DNA of 64,000 nucleotides from Planctomycetaceae bacterium (lineage in GTDB: Bacteria; Planctomycetota; Planctomycetia; Planctomycetales; Planctomycetaceae): assembly GCA_029243145.1 (NCBI GenBank), contig JAQWSQ010000143.1:1-64000 (forward strand), given 5' to 3'. Below the pieces are notes generated by a model. It was given only the letters and a program-made list of their open reading frames with translations. It ran no database searches and had not been told where the DNA came from. Numbering within the stretch: position 1 is the stretch's first letter; each line of letters begins with the position of its first letter. Positions 8,382 to 19,000 of the stretch are shown in pieces. Position numbers and translations under genes: made by a program.

Positions 8382-9047
8382 ATGCCCGTATCGAGATCGC
8401 GAAAACCGGGAGAATTACCGGATGTGGAGCAGATCGCAAGGAGAATTCGTGCCTGTTGTATGGAGCGAGGCTGGGACGAAGTGGAGTTGGCACGCCGAGC
8501 CGATGTTTCGCGGACCACGCTCTATAATCTGCGTCACGCCAATAGCCGTCGTCCGAGGATCACGACGCTCACCAGTTTGGCGGAAGCTTTCGAGATGCCT
8601 TTGGAGCGTTTTCTCTGGGGAGAGCCTTCGTCGGCTTACATTGGATCTCTTGAGTTTACGGAAGGTTCAAATCGCTTTAATCGTAGGACAAATCAAGAAA
8701 TTCAAGCTGTGAATGATGCGCACCCTCATCTGTTTCAGCAGTGGACAGATCGGGAATGGGAAGAACTTTACAGCACCTTCGGCGTGGGGGGGGCACTGTC
8801 CCCGGAAGGTGTGTTAGACAGCGCGGGTGAAATCAATCAGGCTCGTGAAACTCGTCGGCAATTAAATATTGTCCTGGAAACACACCTCAAAGAAGTCGCT
8901 ACGCAAATGGTGGAGTCGCTCTATCGAATGGTCGTTCCCGAGGGAAATTTGGCGGTCGGGAAAGAGCTGAAAGCCTTGGTCACGGCCCATTTTGAGAAAC
9001 AGCAGGATGAGCCGGGTCATCAGATGAACGCGATTGATGATCAATAA
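8382..9047 (+). CDS. XRE-family HTH transcriptional regulator
   Basis: 221 residues from the ATG at 8382, with GGGAG 9 bases upstream; the longer frame from 8166 runs across the control region and is rejected. Residues about 10-75 form a Cro/C1-type helix-turn-helix: VEQIARRIRACCMERGW, DEVELARRADVSRTTLYNL and TLTSLAEAFEMPLERFLWG. The C-terminal 140 residues are unassigned and may be a dimerisation or ligand domain. It is divergent from the 98-residue gene and likely controls both, perhaps through GTTCA repeats. A run of eight G at 8786-8793 lies within the gene and could be a slippage or sequencing-error site. Confidence 0.8.
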   Translation: MPVSRSRKPGELPDVEQIARRIRACCMERGWDEVELARRADVSRTTLYNLRHANSRRPRITTLTSLAEAFEMPLERFLWGEPSSAYIGSLEFTEGSNRFNRRTNQEIQAVNDAHPHLFQQWTDREWEELYSTFGVGGALSPEGVLDSAGEINQARETRRQLNIVLETHLKEVATQMVESLYRMVVPEGNLAVGKELKALVTAHFEKQQDEPGHQMNAIDDQ

Positions 9048-9163
9048 TGTTCAATTTTTCTAACAAAACCGTTCAGAATCCTCAGCTTGGTTGCATTTTT
9101 GAAGATCCTGCCATTAAATGGACCTCTTAAAGGTGAGTTCCCGGCGAAGTTGTCGGGCGAGAT

Positions 9164-9187
9164 CGTTCTTTCGAGAGAACGGTTTTT
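9164..9187 (+). terminator. Possible terminator downstream of the XRE gene
   Basis: A six-base-pair stem CGTTCT/AGAACG (9164-9169 with 9176-9181) with a six-base loop is followed by GTTTTT. The stem is short, and it also sits in the leader of the next small gene, so it could be a leader hairpin instead. Confidence 0.45.
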
Positions 9188-9220
9188 GAGAGTTTATGTA
9201 TTTTGGAAAGGGATCCAAAG

Positions 9221-9385
9221 ATGAAACTTAATGTTCTGAAGAAATTTGCCGCTCTTGTGAGCGTAATTTGTGTCTCATTTGCTGCCGTTGGTTGTGCACC
9301 TCCTGCCGATGATGCAGCGACTGGTGGCGATGCCCCAGCCGCTGGTGCTGCCGATGAAGGCGAAGGCGGATCGGCAACCGAATAG
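9221..9385 (+). CDS. Small predicted lipoprotein
   Basis: 54 residues, ATG at 9221 preceded by GGAAAGGGATCC. The first 25 residues are a signal peptide with the lipobox FAAVGC; the mature part is a short Ala/Gly/Asp-rich acidic tail (from APPADDAATGG to the C-terminal GSATE), probably unstructured. Such tiny lipoproteins are common in planctomycete genomes and have no known role. It is followed 18 bases later by a strong terminator and so is probably transcribed alone. Confidence 0.65.
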   Translation: MKLNVLKKFAALVSVICVSFAAVGCAPPADDAATGGDAPAAGAADEGEGGSATE

Positions 9386-9403
9386 GTTCCGATTGACTAC
9401 CCG

Positions 9404-9439
9404 AAACGCTGCGGTTCATTGGCCGTAGCGTTTCTTTTT
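9404..9439 (+). terminator. Rho-independent terminator after the small lipoprotein
   Basis: AAACGCT-G-CGG pairs with CCG-T-AGCGTTT around the loop TTCATTGG, followed by CTTTTTG. The strong stem and T-tract end the small-lipoprotein transcript and separate it from rhaB. Confidence 0.8.
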
Positions 9440-9526
9440 GCGCGGTTTTCATCTTCCCACGGATCGCGTTATGATGTTTGACCTGTCAGCAATTGCGAAG
9501 CATGACCACACACTGAGAGCAATACG

Positions 9527-11008
9527 ATGACCGCGCGATGTTATCTGGGAGTTGATCTAGGCGCCTCGAGTGGCCGAGTCGTGGCAGGCTTATTTGACGG
9601 ACGCAAAATTGAACTCAAAGAATTGCACCGATTCAGCAATGGGCCCGTGAATGTTGGGGGCTCTCTCCGCTGGGATGTGCTTCAGCTTTGGTCGGGGATT
9701 CAGGACGGCCTCACAAAAGCCAAGCAGGAATTTGGTAGCGACATTGCTTCGGTTGGTGTCGATACGTGGGGTGTCGATTATGTGTTACTTTCAAAAACAG
9801 GGGAAATTCTCGGGCAACCCTATAACTATCGTGATTCCCGCACAGACGGGATGATGGAGAAAGCGTTTCAGCGTGTTCCCCGGGAAGAAATCTTCTCCAG
9901 CACGGGATTGCAGTTTATTCAGATCAATACTCTTTATCAGTTGATCGCCATGCAGCAAGCCAACCCTGAGTTGATGGAGTTGGCCGATCAGTTTTTGATG
10001 ATGCCCGATTTTTTCAACTGGTGTCTGTCGGGAAGTAAAGTTGTCGAGTTTACCAATGCGACCACGAGTCAATGTTACGACCCCGATACCCGCGATTGGT
10101 CGTACGATCTTCTCGGCAAATTTGATATCCCTACAGAAATGTTTGGGGAGGTCGTCGCACCGGGAACGAAGCTGGGACAACTTCGACAGGATGTTGCTGA
10201 ACGAACCGGATTACCGCGACTGGATGTGATTGCTCCCGCCACGCACGACACGGGTTCTGCCGTTGTGGCCGTGCCGACGGAGCTGACGGGATCGTCCAAT
10301 TGGGCTTACCTCAGTTCGGGAACGTATTCTCTGTTGGGTGTGGAAGTCCAGGAAGCCATTCTGTCACCAAGAGCCTTAGAGTTAAATGTGACCAACGAAG
10401 GAGGCGTGGATGGAACCTATCGACTTCTGAAAAACATTATGGGCTTATGGCTCATCACACAAATTCGTGAATCCATTCAACGAGCAGGCAGGACCATCGA
10501 CTATGGTCAATTGGTCCAGCGAGCGTCAGTGGCTGAACCCTTCCGCTCACTGATCAATCCTGATGACCCCAAGTTTTTAAATCCCTCTGACATGCCCACC
10601 GCGATTCGTGAATGGTGTCGTGAACATGGACAGCCTGAACCGGAAACGGAAGGGCAATTGGCTCGATGTGCCTTTGAAAGTTTGGCGCTGAAATATCGTG
10701 TGGTTCTCAACCAACTTGAAGAGTTGACCGGTACAGCGATTGAGGTCATTCACATTGTTGGCGGTGGTTCGCAGAACGAACTTCTGAATCAGTTTGCCGC
10801 AAATGCTTGCGGGCGACCGGTCATTGCCGGTCCTGTGGAAGGGACCGTGATGGGGAATGTTCTGGTTCAGGCACGTTCTTTCGGAGAGATTGGTTCACTG
10901 TCAGAGATTCGGGAAGTCGTGCATGATTCCGCGGCGATCAAACAGTACGAACCAACCGATCTCTCACGTTGGGACGAAGCCTCGGAACGTTTTGCTGAAT
11001 ACACATAA
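9527..11008 (+). CDS. rhaB: Rhamnulokinase (FGGY-family carbohydrate kinase)
   Basis: 493 residues. It should phosphorylate L-rhamnulose at C1 with ATP during L-rhamnose (and, by promiscuity, related deoxysugar) breakdown in the cytoplasm. The FGGY N-terminal domain shows [21 protein letters not shown] and [15 protein letters not shown]; the C-terminal domain has [32 protein letters not shown] and the ATP-site [13 protein letters not shown]. The order NVTNEGG...KNIMGLW is characteristic of RhaB rather than xylulo- or glycerol kinase. No rhaA, rhaD or rhaM lies nearby; ftsY follows 48 bases later. Confidence 0.92.
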   Translation: MTARCYLGVDLGASSGRVVAGLFDGRKIELKELHRFSNGPVNVGGSLRWDVLQLWSGIQDGLTKAKQEFGSDIASVGVDTWGVDYVLLSKTGEILGQPYNYRDSRTDGMMEKAFQRVPREEIFSSTGLQFIQINTLYQLIAMQQANPELMELADQFLMMPDFFNWCLSGSKVVEFTNATTSQCYDPDTRDWSYDLLGKFDIPTEMFGEVVAPGTKLGQLRQDVAERTGLPRLDVIAPATHDTGSAVVAVPTELTGSSNWAYLSSGTYSLLGVEVQEAILSPRALELNVTNEGGVDGTYRLLKNIMGLWLITQIRESIQRAGRTIDYGQLVQRASVAEPFRSLINPDDPKFLNPSDMPTAIREWCREHGQPEPETEGQLARCAFESLALKYRVVLNQLEELTGTAIEVIHIVGGGSQNELLNQFAANACGRPVIAGPVEGTVMGNVLVQARSFGEIGSLSEIREVVHDSAAIKQYEPTDLSRWDEASERFAEYT

Positions 11009-11056
11009 GCTTTTTGTTGATTTTCTTTTGAGAGATACTCCAGGAATTGCGACTGT

Positions 11057-11998
11057 ATGGGACTTTTCGACCGCCTGAAAAAAGGCTTACAAAAAACACG
11101 TGACGTACTGCGAACCGATGTTCGAGACTTATTCAAACCGGGCGAGATCCTCGACGACGAAAAACTCGAACAGTTCGAAGCACGTTTGATTCAATCCGAT
11201 ATGGGAGTTACCGCGGCAACCGCCATCATCGAGGAGCTTCGCGAGCATCACGGCGGACGCACGGTAGATATCGACGGGATCTGGAAGACTGTCAGCGACA
11301 AGCTTCGCAGTCTGCTTGCCGGAGAAGGACAAAATCTCTGGGATGTTGAGGATCCGTTATCGCCTCTCAACATGCAGGAAGACGGTCCAACCGTGATTCT
11401 TGTCACCGGCGTCAACGGAGCCGGGAAAACCACCAGTATCGGGAAACTGGCCAACTACCTGCATAAAGCGGGCAAGAAAGTCGTTCTCGGGGCGGGAGAT
11501 ACCTTCCGGGCGGCAGCCGTGGAGCAGTTGACGTTATGGAGTGAAAGAATTGGTTGTGAAATAGTGACACAGCCGAGCGGCTCTGATCCCGCAAGTGTGG
11601 CTCATATCGCCTGTCAGCAAGGACTTGATCGGGGTGCCGATGTCATCATCATTGATACCGCCGGTCGTTTGCAGACACAAAAAAATCTGATGGATGAACT
11701 CGGCAAAATCCGCCGCGTGGTTGATAAGGTCATCCCCGGCGCACCGCACGAACGTTTGTTGGTTCTCGATGCCACCACCGGTCAAAATGGAATTTCCCAA
11801 GCGACCAACTTTTCTGATGCGGTCGATTGCACCGGGATAATTTTGGCGAAGTTGGACGGCACGGCGAAGGGTGGCGTCGTCGTGGCCATTCGGCAGAAGA
11901 TGGGGATACCGGTCAAATATGTCGGCGTCGGAGAGCAGATCGACGATCTGCAAATCTTTGACCCAACCTCGTTTGTCGATGCACTCCTCGAACAGTAA
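11057..11998 (+). CDS. ftsY: Signal recognition particle receptor FtsY
   Basis: 313 residues, an SRP GTPase of the NG type that docks ribosome-SRP complexes at the membrane. The four-helix N domain starts at residue 1 (GLFDRLKKGLQKT), so the acidic A domain of E. coli FtsY is absent, as in many bacteria. G motifs are complete: GVNGAGKTTSIGKLA, the insertion-box region DTFRAAAVEQL, DTAGRLQTQKNLMDEL, LDGTAKGG and the terminal VGEQIDDLQIFD. AGGAATTG lies upstream of the ATG. It lies between rhaB and hemL, all in one direction with short gaps. Confidence 0.96.
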   Translation: MGLFDRLKKGLQKTRDVLRTDVRDLFKPGEILDDEKLEQFEARLIQSDMGVTAATAIIEELREHHGGRTVDIDGIWKTVSDKLRSLLAGEGQNLWDVEDPLSPLNMQEDGPTVILVTGVNGAGKTTSIGKLANYLHKAGKKVVLGAGDTFRAAAVEQLTLWSERIGCEIVTQPSGSDPASVAHIACQQGLDRGADVIIIDTAGRLQTQKNLMDELGKIRRVVDKVIPGAPHERLLVLDATTGQNGISQATNFSDAVDCTGIILAKLDGTAKGGVVVAIRQKMGIPVKYVGVGEQIDDLQIFDPTSFVDALLEQ

Positions 11999-12020
11999 TC
12001 ATTGATAAGGCATAGTTTCG

Positions 12021-13313
12021 ATGACACTCAATCGCACCAAAAGTCAGGCACATTTCCAACGAGCTTCAAAGGTCATCCCCGGTGGTGTGAATTCCCCCGC
12101 ACGGGCCTTCGGTGCTGTCGGCGGAGAACCATTGATCATCGAACGGGGTGAGGGTGCGTATCTGCATGACATCGATGGTAATCAATTGATTGATTACATC
12201 GGTTCTTGGGGACCTCATATTCTTGGACATCGTGATCCCGACGTGATGGCTGCGATTGAAGGGGCTCTGAAAGTGGGGACCAGTTTTGGAGCACCCACGA
12301 CTCTCGAAACCGAGATGGCCGAATTGATTGTGGAAATCGTTCCCTCCATTGAAAAAGTTCGGATGGTCAACTCGGGGACGGAAGCGACCATGTCGGCTGT
12401 TCGTCTCGCACGCGGTCATACCGGACGCGATAAAATCATCAAATTTGCTGGCTGCTATCACGGGCATGTCGATTCGCTTCTTGTTCAGTCAGGCAGTGGT
12501 GCGTTGACCTTGGGAACGCCGTCCAGTCCCGGTATTCCCGGCGGTTGCACACAAGATACCATCGTGCTGGAATACAATAATCTCGACGAATGTCGAGAAG
12601 TCTTTGCACAAGAGGGAAAAAACATCGCCTGTCTCATTCTGGAACCGGTGGTCGGCAATATGGGATGTGTCATTCCGCAAGCGGGTTTTCTGGAAGGTCT
12701 TCGCGAACTGTGTACCGAATATGGAGCACTGCTCATCTTTGATGAAGTGATGACCGGTTTTCGCGTCGCTCTGGGAGGCGCTCAGGAGCGGTTTGGTGTT
12801 ACTCCCGACTTAACCACCTTGGGGAAAATTATTGGCGGCGGAATGCCGGTGGGAGCTTACGGCGGTAAAGCCGAAGTGATGGATTCGATCTCTCCCACAG
12901 GTCCCGTCTATCAAGCGGGAACCTTATCGGGAAATCCGGTGGCGATGGCAAGCGGACTAGCCATGCTGCGGAAGTTGAAAGCTACGAACCCTTATTCTGC
13001 ACTCGAAGAGATGACGAAAACTTTGGTGACCGGTCTCAATAACGCCGCCGAACAAGCCGGCCTGCCGCATTCCAGTTCTCAGGTCGGCAGCATGTTTACG
13101 CTCTTCTTCAATCCCGAAGAAGTGACCAGTTATACGGTCTCTGCCAAGAACAACACCGAGCGTTTCGCAAAATACTTTTGGGGCATGATGAATCGTGGCG
13201 TCTATCTGCCATGTAGCCAATATGAAGCGAACTTCGTCTCAGCCGTCCATACAAAAGAAGACATTGAAAAGACGATTGCCGCGGCGCATGAAGTCATGCA
13301 GGAAATTGCTTGA
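12021..13313 (+). CDS. hemL: Glutamate-1-semialdehyde 2,1-aminomutase
   Basis: 430 residues, a class-III PLP aminotransferase that converts glutamate-1-semialdehyde to 5-aminolevulinate in the C5 route to haem. Markers are [16 protein letters not shown] at the start, [18 protein letters not shown], the cofactor-binding [10 protein letters not shown], and the Schiff-base lysine in [18 protein letters not shown], then [17 protein letters not shown]. Length is normal for the family. AAGG lies 10 bases upstream of the ATG; the gap to ftsY is 22 bases, so they are probably cotranscribed. A repeat block follows. Confidence 0.96.
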   Translation: MTLNRTKSQAHFQRASKVIPGGVNSPARAFGAVGGEPLIIERGEGAYLHDIDGNQLIDYIGSWGPHILGHRDPDVMAAIEGALKVGTSFGAPTTLETEMAELIVEIVPSIEKVRMVNSGTEATMSAVRLARGHTGRDKIIKFAGCYHGHVDSLLVQSGSGALTLGTPSSPGIPGGCTQDTIVLEYNNLDECREVFAQEGKNIACLILEPVVGNMGCVIPQAGFLEGLRELCTEYGALLIFDEVMTGFRVALGGAQERFGVTPDLTTLGKIIGGGMPVGAYGGKAEVMDSISPTGPVYQAGTLSGNPVAMASGLAMLRKLKATNPYSALEEMTKTLVTGLNNAAEQAGLPHSSSQVGSMFTLFFNPEEVTSYTVSAKNNTERFAKYFWGMMNRGVYLPCSQYEANFVSAVHTKEDIEKTIAAAHEVMQEIA

Positions 13314-13319
13314 GGTGCT

Positions 13320-14045
13320 GCGATCATTTTTTTGACGCAAAGACGCGGAGAGGCAGAAGAAACGCAAAGAGCTTCATCCTGTGATCGGGTGGCACTGGTC
13401 GGCTTGTCCGCCAGTGTGAGAATTTGTCTCACGCAGAGGCGCGGCGGTGCAGAGGTAAACAAAGAACACGCTCAAAACGGTGTACCGTCAGCCACAAGAG
13501 GCTCGCAGTTTTGTAGGTCAGGCTGTGCCTGATGAAAGAAAGAACTCACCACGAATGACTCGAATCAAACGAATGGGGGTTTCTCATACAATGTTGCAAA
13601 AACAGAATGGCTGGTGCTCCGTGAAACGGAAGCCCTCGGTCAATTGATCGTGAAGGAATTGACCGCGGATGTCGCAGATAAAAAAGGGTGGCACTGGTCA
13701 GCTTGTCCGCCAGTGTGGAAAAATACTCACGCAGAGACGCAGCGGCGCAGAGGAATACAAAGAACTCACCCGCACCTGGGTAGCCGCGATAGCTGAGCTA
13801 TCGCGGTTAATTGAAGTGGATAGTTCTGTTTACTCGTCAAACGGAGTGCCGTATAACAACAGACATCGTCGATTTCGGAGAACATTTAACTTCGCTAAGA
13901 CGCGCTCATCAGAAACAATGAATCTGATGAGTGAAGATCAGCGGTTATTAGTGTTCTTGAGATTGTTCACTTCGTGTGGACATCTCGGCGACGTGATTCG
14001 CATGCTCACGCAAGCGAGAGCTTGGCACCCGGCTCGATAAGTCAT
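13320..14045. repeat. Composite non-coding repeat block
   Basis: No credible gene lies here. An 85-base direct repeat occurs at about 13387-13475 and 13685-13770: GGTGGCACTGGTC, GCTTGTCCGCCAGTGTG, CTCACGCAGAG, CGCAGAGG and ACAAAGAAC in the same order. The motif ACGCAGAGRCGC also starts the block (13333) and recurs at about 4335 and 53938. A second hairpin is CTCATCAG/CTGATGAG (13905-13912 with 13924-13931). Near 13999 is the GCATGCTCACGC...GAGAGC...GGCACCCGG module shared with the other two blocks. Confidence 0.7.
13784..13806. repeat. Perfect 10-bp hairpin after a shared ACCTGGGTAGC flank
   Basis: CCGCGATAGC and GCTATCGCGG are exact reverse complements around a TGA loop. The flank AGAGGAATAC...CACCTGGGTAGC matches that of the hairpin at 53981-54003, although the stem sequences differ. 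There is no T-tract, so it is not a simple terminator. Confidence 0.7.
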
Positions 14046-14065
14046 ACAGAAAACTGAATAGCGAA

Positions 14066-15667
14066 TTACTTTTCGATTCGCTTCACCCGAAAGACGTGAT
14101 CGTGATTTTCTCGATCATCATCAATCGAGGTTCCGCCATCGTCTTTGAGGTTCTTACCGAGGCTGTAAATGATGGCTCCATCGTCATCGACACGGTACAC
14201 GAATGACTTCCCCGTGTAGGGGTCGTTGGGTAATTTCGAGAGATAGTCGGGGACCAGTTTGTTCAGTGAGGAAGGTAACTCATCGACTGATTTCTGATAC
14301 GCGGCGGTCGCGATACCAATCTCCGACAACAGCGTATATGCCTCACGTCTAGTTCCCGCGACATGTATCTGTTCCAACGCGGGCGAGAGCAGCCCCAAGA
14401 GGACTGTCGTCATCTGCTTATTACGTTGTTCGGGTGTGGCAAAGACGGAGAGGGCAAGGTTTGTGGGTGTGTTGACCTGTTGGTATGTCGTTTGAAGCTT
14501 CTCACTGAGTTCAGTCATTGCTGTCGAACGTTCAGTAAAATTATTGTGGGCCAGTGCGAGCTGTACTTGATCGTGATACTCATTGATGCCGATCAGTACG
14601 ACATTCCAATCGAGGCTGTTTTGAATAAACAGTGAAAGCAGTTTACTGACAACATCCGATCCGAATTCCACACCGAGAAGTACGAACAAATCGGCAGAAC
14701 CTTCCTCGGGGGTTAATTGAGAACTAGCCATGCGCTGGATGATGTCGAGTCCGAAACAACGCTCACCCTCAAAGGCTTTGGAAAAGTTGGCAAGAGGAGC
14801 TAATTTGGAAAGTTGAAGGGAGTAATCTTTGAGCAGATCGGCAGATATGCAATCGGCGTTTGCCAACTGCTTGTCTCCCCCGTGAGCCACACTTTCCAAC
14901 GCAATTCCCACGAGCATTTCGATGATTGTTGATCCTTGAGCGGTATGACGGGCCAAGCGATGGATGGCCAGAATGTCGCGGATCGCTTCTTCAGGTCGAT
15001 TTTCACCGAGAGCGAGCATGGCCCTCGCTGTGAGCATGCGGCTGATCTCACGATGTTGCTGAATATCGGGCAGCAGAAAGGTGAGCATGGCTTCTGTTTC
15101 TGAGCCACCGACCATGGGGCGATAGTAGTGGGGTTGTCTGGTGCCGGCGAGGACCGTACTTAACGGCTTCTCATTGCGAACCAGCCATTGCTTTATCAAG
15201 GGGGCTTCGTCTGAGGTCCAAGGACGTCCCATCGCCAAATCATATTGCATTCCTGTGGTGGAACTTTCGTCGAAGTTGATTTCGACTCCGGCTTCTTCTG
15301 CGATGACACCAAGACCGACGAGATACGGACCACCCTCAGCAAAAGGGTCGGTTCCCAATTCTTTCTTCATGCGTGTGAAAAATTCTGGAGAATCGAGAAA
15401 TTCTTTGCTCTGGCCGATGGCCTTCCAATAGAAAACCGCAGCGTTTGTCTCCGGCGTCACTCCCTGAGACTTCTGTTGATTGAGCCAACGAGAATAATCG
15501 ACGAGGCCGTTCTTCATCAGCGGACCCGTGATATAGGTGGTCTCTTTGGAGATACGAAAGGGGAGAGGCTTGTTTGCAGATTCGTTGGGTGTTTCTTGCG
15601 CATCGGAATCGGAAACATGAGAGATCATCAAGAAGGTGATCAGTAGAGAATTTGTGAGCAGTCGCAT
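14066..15667 (-). CDS. Large secreted protein of unknown function
   Basis: 533 residues from the ATG at 15667, where a signal peptide begins (MRLLTNSLLITFLMISHVSD, cleavage near SDAQE); GGGATC lies just upstream. The longer frame to 15808 has an implausible leader. The body is mainly helical, with segments rich in Leu/Ala (LLPDIQQHREISRMLTARAM, EEAIRDILAIHRLARHTA). The C terminus has KLPNDPYTGKSFVYR and DGAIIYSLGKNLKDDGG, a tail I associate with planctomycete secreted proteins containing pseudopilin-like C-terminal segments, from memory only. No enzyme motif was recognised. Function is unknown. Confidence 0.7.
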   Translation of the reverse strand: MRLLTNSLLITFLMISHVSDSDAQETPNESANKPLPFRISKETTYITGPLMKNGLVDYSRWLNQQKSQGVTPETNAAVFYWKAIGQSKEFLDSPEFFTRMKKELGTDPFAEGGPYLVGLGVIAEEAGVEINFDESSTTGMQYDLAMGRPWTSDEAPLIKQWLVRNEKPLSTVLAGTRQPHYYRPMVGGSETEAMLTFLLPDIQQHREISRMLTARAMLALGENRPEEAIRDILAIHRLARHTAQGSTIIEMLVGIALESVAHGGDKQLANADCISADLLKDYSLQLSKLAPLANFSKAFEGERCFGLDIIQRMASSQLTPEEGSADLFVLLGVEFGSDVVSKLLSLFIQNSLDWNVVLIGINEYHDQVQLALAHNNFTERSTAMTELSEKLQTTYQQVNTPTNLALSVFATPEQRNKQMTTVLLGLLSPALEQIHVAGTRREAYTLLSEIGIATAAYQKSVDELPSSLNKLVPDYLSKLPNDPYTGKSFVYRVDDDGAIIYSLGKNLKDDGGTSIDDDRENHDHVFRVKRIEK

Positions 15668-16064
15668 ACCGAGATCCCGTCGTGGAGGTTTGTGCTGAGG
15701 TGGAGAAACCACCTTCCTCATGATAACGGAGAAACTTGTAGAGCGGATCACAAAAAAAACGAGCTGTCGAGTAAAGCCGTTCACAGCAGTCGTTTGTGCA
15801 TAAAACATGCTGAGTTGTTCGGGGGACGATCATCGGGTCAAAGACCGGAAGGTGATGTGCGACGTCTCCAGCGGTCAATCGAACGACCCAAAACTCGCCA
15901 CCCCGAACGACTCAAGCATGGTGTTGACTAAACTTAGGTCACATTAGGCAAGAGGTCGGGAATTTTCCGGTTTTTTTGGAAAATTCCTACGGGGGACCGG
16001 GGAAAGTCCGTCAGGAAATCCTGTCAGCAGACTGATTGAGCGTACTCAAATCATTTGCTGGTTG
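15668..16064. other. Gene-free stretch with a perfect inverted repeat
   Basis: About 400 bases between two minus-strand genes. GGAATTTTCC (15959-15968) and GGAAAATTCC (15978-15987) form a 10-bp stem with a T-rich loop. Next to it is GGGGACCGGGGAAAGTCC, and near 16012 CAGGAAATCCTG. These may include the terminator of the giant gene, but no T-tract follows on the minus strand. The promoter of the secreted-protein gene should also lie here. Confidence 0.45.
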
Positions 16065-19000
16065 TTAATTGGCTGCCGGGCGATGTTTTTTGAGGTCTGC
16101 TATATAAGTCACCAAGCCGCACAACAGCACCAATAATCCGATCAGGATTAATTCCATGGGCAAGATGATGCAGAGGAGAATACCCACCGCGGCGAGTCCG
16201 TAACCGATCTCTCGTGGTGAGCAGTTCGTCCAGCGTCCCGAGAGAATGCCGCGAACAAACCCGATAGAGATACCAATCCAGAGCAAAATCCACAGAAGTC
16301 GTCTTCCACCCGAGAGTGAGTCTTCTGGTTTAATATTGAGTGCCAAGCGAGGTTCGCCACCCACCTTCGAGAAAGTGATCGGCTTGCCGAACGTGGGGAC
16401 ATCAAACTTCAGCGACATTCCCGTTGATTGAGAGGTGCCGAGAAGTTCTGTTTGTTGACTGCTCACTCCAACATCCATTCTACCAATAAGGCCAAATTTC
16501 TCCTGTTGGGATCCAGCATTCGAACCATTCAGATTCTCTAATAAAGAATTTCTCCCCCCATAAAACATCCCGCCACCTCCAAATCCTCCACTATTAGGAG
16601 CGGCTTGGACTTCGTTTTGGATTCTGGATTCGACGATGGACAAAGTGATTTCATTATTTCGTTTAAGCTCTTCTAGGGAAGGCGGTACTCCAAACGGATC
16701 GTTGAGTACGTCGATGAAATTCTGTTCGCGTTGGTTCTGCAATTGATTAGTAAACACGTCGCTCATTCGGCTTCGAGTCGAGCTAGATTGCTGATCACCC
16801 GATTGTCGACCAAACGAGCCCGATTGGTCTTTGTTCGAGAGCCGTTTTTTGAGCTGCTGTTGAGGTGCGGCTTGTTGTTTCTCTTTTGCGTTTGGTTTTG
16901 CCGCCGGTTTTGGGGACGACTTCTGCAAATCGAAGAAGAGTTCTACACTGTCGTCAGGCTGCCCATTTCCATTATGGTCGATGAATGTATTATTGCCGAT
17001 CAATGCCCCATTGGACGAACGCAGCACGCCTCCCTGTGATTGGGCATCGAGGGTGTCAAAGTTATCGAGGAGATAGTTGTAGGTGTCTTGTTGAATGGCT
17101 TGTTGCTGTGTTTCCAGATTTCGTTGCAAACGTCGCGTGTTCTCCTGGAGCACTCGCTGCTCTTCTTCCAGCTTTCCAGATATGCCCAACGACTTGCCTT
17201 TAGAGAAACTGAGATATTTCTCTTCACCACGCTTTTGAGACTCGATGCGACGATTTAATTGCTCGACATTGTAGAGGAGTTTTTGCTGCAACCCGGCTTC
17301 TTCGCCTTCTCCTGCGGAGGAGAGCATTAGATTAATCTCTTTGAGTTGGGTGACCTGTAAATCGACGAGGGCTTCTGTCGATTCTTGTGGACTGAGATTG
17401 GTCCGACCTAAATCATCGACAAGTTTCGCGTCGAGTGATTCTGGCAACCAAACGGTCCAAGCGGTTCGAGTGACGGGGATGCCAAACTGGGCACTCTCGC
17501 GAGTTGTTACGACGGAAGGAGCGGGAAGATCGATTTCATCTCCCCACGATTGTAGTCCGCGGACCAGATCACCTTCCGAAAGTCGTCCGGCGAGAATGAT
17601 TTCCACAAAGAACGACAGATCAGATTCACTCGTTTTGGGGAGCGGCAACAAAGTGACCGAGACTTCTCCCAGTTTTGTCACGACGGGACGGACGGGCTGT
17701 TCTTGAACCAATGTTGCCAACAGCCGGGCATCATCGGGCAGATGAAGTGCGAGAAATTGGCGGTTGGAATTTCTCACCAGATAAGAGGCTTTCGTCCGCC
17801 AACTTCCATCCTGTTCAAGAACGGTGGTGAGTTCGGCGAAGTTGATAATCGCGGCAGCGCCTCGTTTTTGTTCAAACGAACGAATCTTCCAGGAAGGAGG
17901 CGTACTCTCAGCCCGTACGCGAAATAATTCGGTCGCTTTTTCGACGAGTGTATTTTCGGGATTGATGGGAAGCTCGGACGTTTGAATGCGTTCGATGGCC
18001 GAATCTTCTTGAGCCGTGAGCTGGAACTGCGACTGATTGACCAAGGCCGCAAAATGACGTTGTCGATCCAGCAGGCTGAACTCTTCTTCCTCCTCGCCGT
18101 GAGGGAATTGCTCCACCGTTAACTGCGGAACCGTCAAGACGCCGTCGGCGGGAAGTGGCAATGTGGCAATGGGACTGACAAAATAGCCCTTTGCTTGCGG
18201 CTGCGTCAGGAATAATTTCCAGCGAACGCGACCATCATCGGTTAATTCGGACGTGTAACTTTGCAGCAGAGGAGCGTCGCTGAAATCGAGTTTGCCTGCC
18301 AACGACTCGGGAGTCGTGAAGACGAATCGATCACTGGTGGCCTGAGAGACATCCCATTTAATGGCCAACTGATAGATGACGGCAGAATCTGTCACGTTCA
18401 CAATGGCGACGGTGTCTGCTTTCAGTTGCGGCTTGGTTCTCTCAATGAGAAGTGCCAGGTAGCGGTCTAATATCTGGGTGGCTTCGAAGGCAAAATCGGG
18501 GATTCTGTTTTGCAGAGTTAATAACTCGGCAGGTAACTCGCGGGGATTGATGGCATTCCAGCCGTCAATTTCGTCAATGGAAAGCTGGTCGCTGCCGGTT
18601 TCCCAGATCGCCATTTGAGTTTTGTCTTGGCTCATTTCCAGCAACGTCGGCAGAATGACTTCGGCCAGTTCGTCCATCGGCTCTTTCCGCAGATATCCTT
18701 TCAAGGCAATTTCCAGTTTGCCAGAGAGCACACGCGGAAACTCGACAATCAGTAAACGGTCATCGTCGGCAGAAAACGTTTGATACCAATCCTGGAGTTC
18801 GGTCGCCTGGACATCGAGGACGACATAGTTTTCAGGCAACAGAACGGAAACTCGCGACCGGGGCGTGGCGGCCAAATCGATATGATATTTCGTGGCAACT
18901 TCAACCCGTGCAGATTTCACAACGAGGCCGTGACGAGTTTCTGCCGTTGCTGCCGGGTCTTTACGGATGATTGTTAACGGTAACTGGTAATCGTTGCGAG

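Noticed and set aside
13332-14040. Several 60-120 codon frames in the composite repeat block
   Set aside because: They are translations of the repeat motifs and inverted repeats, with low-complexity Arg/Ser/Thr sequences.
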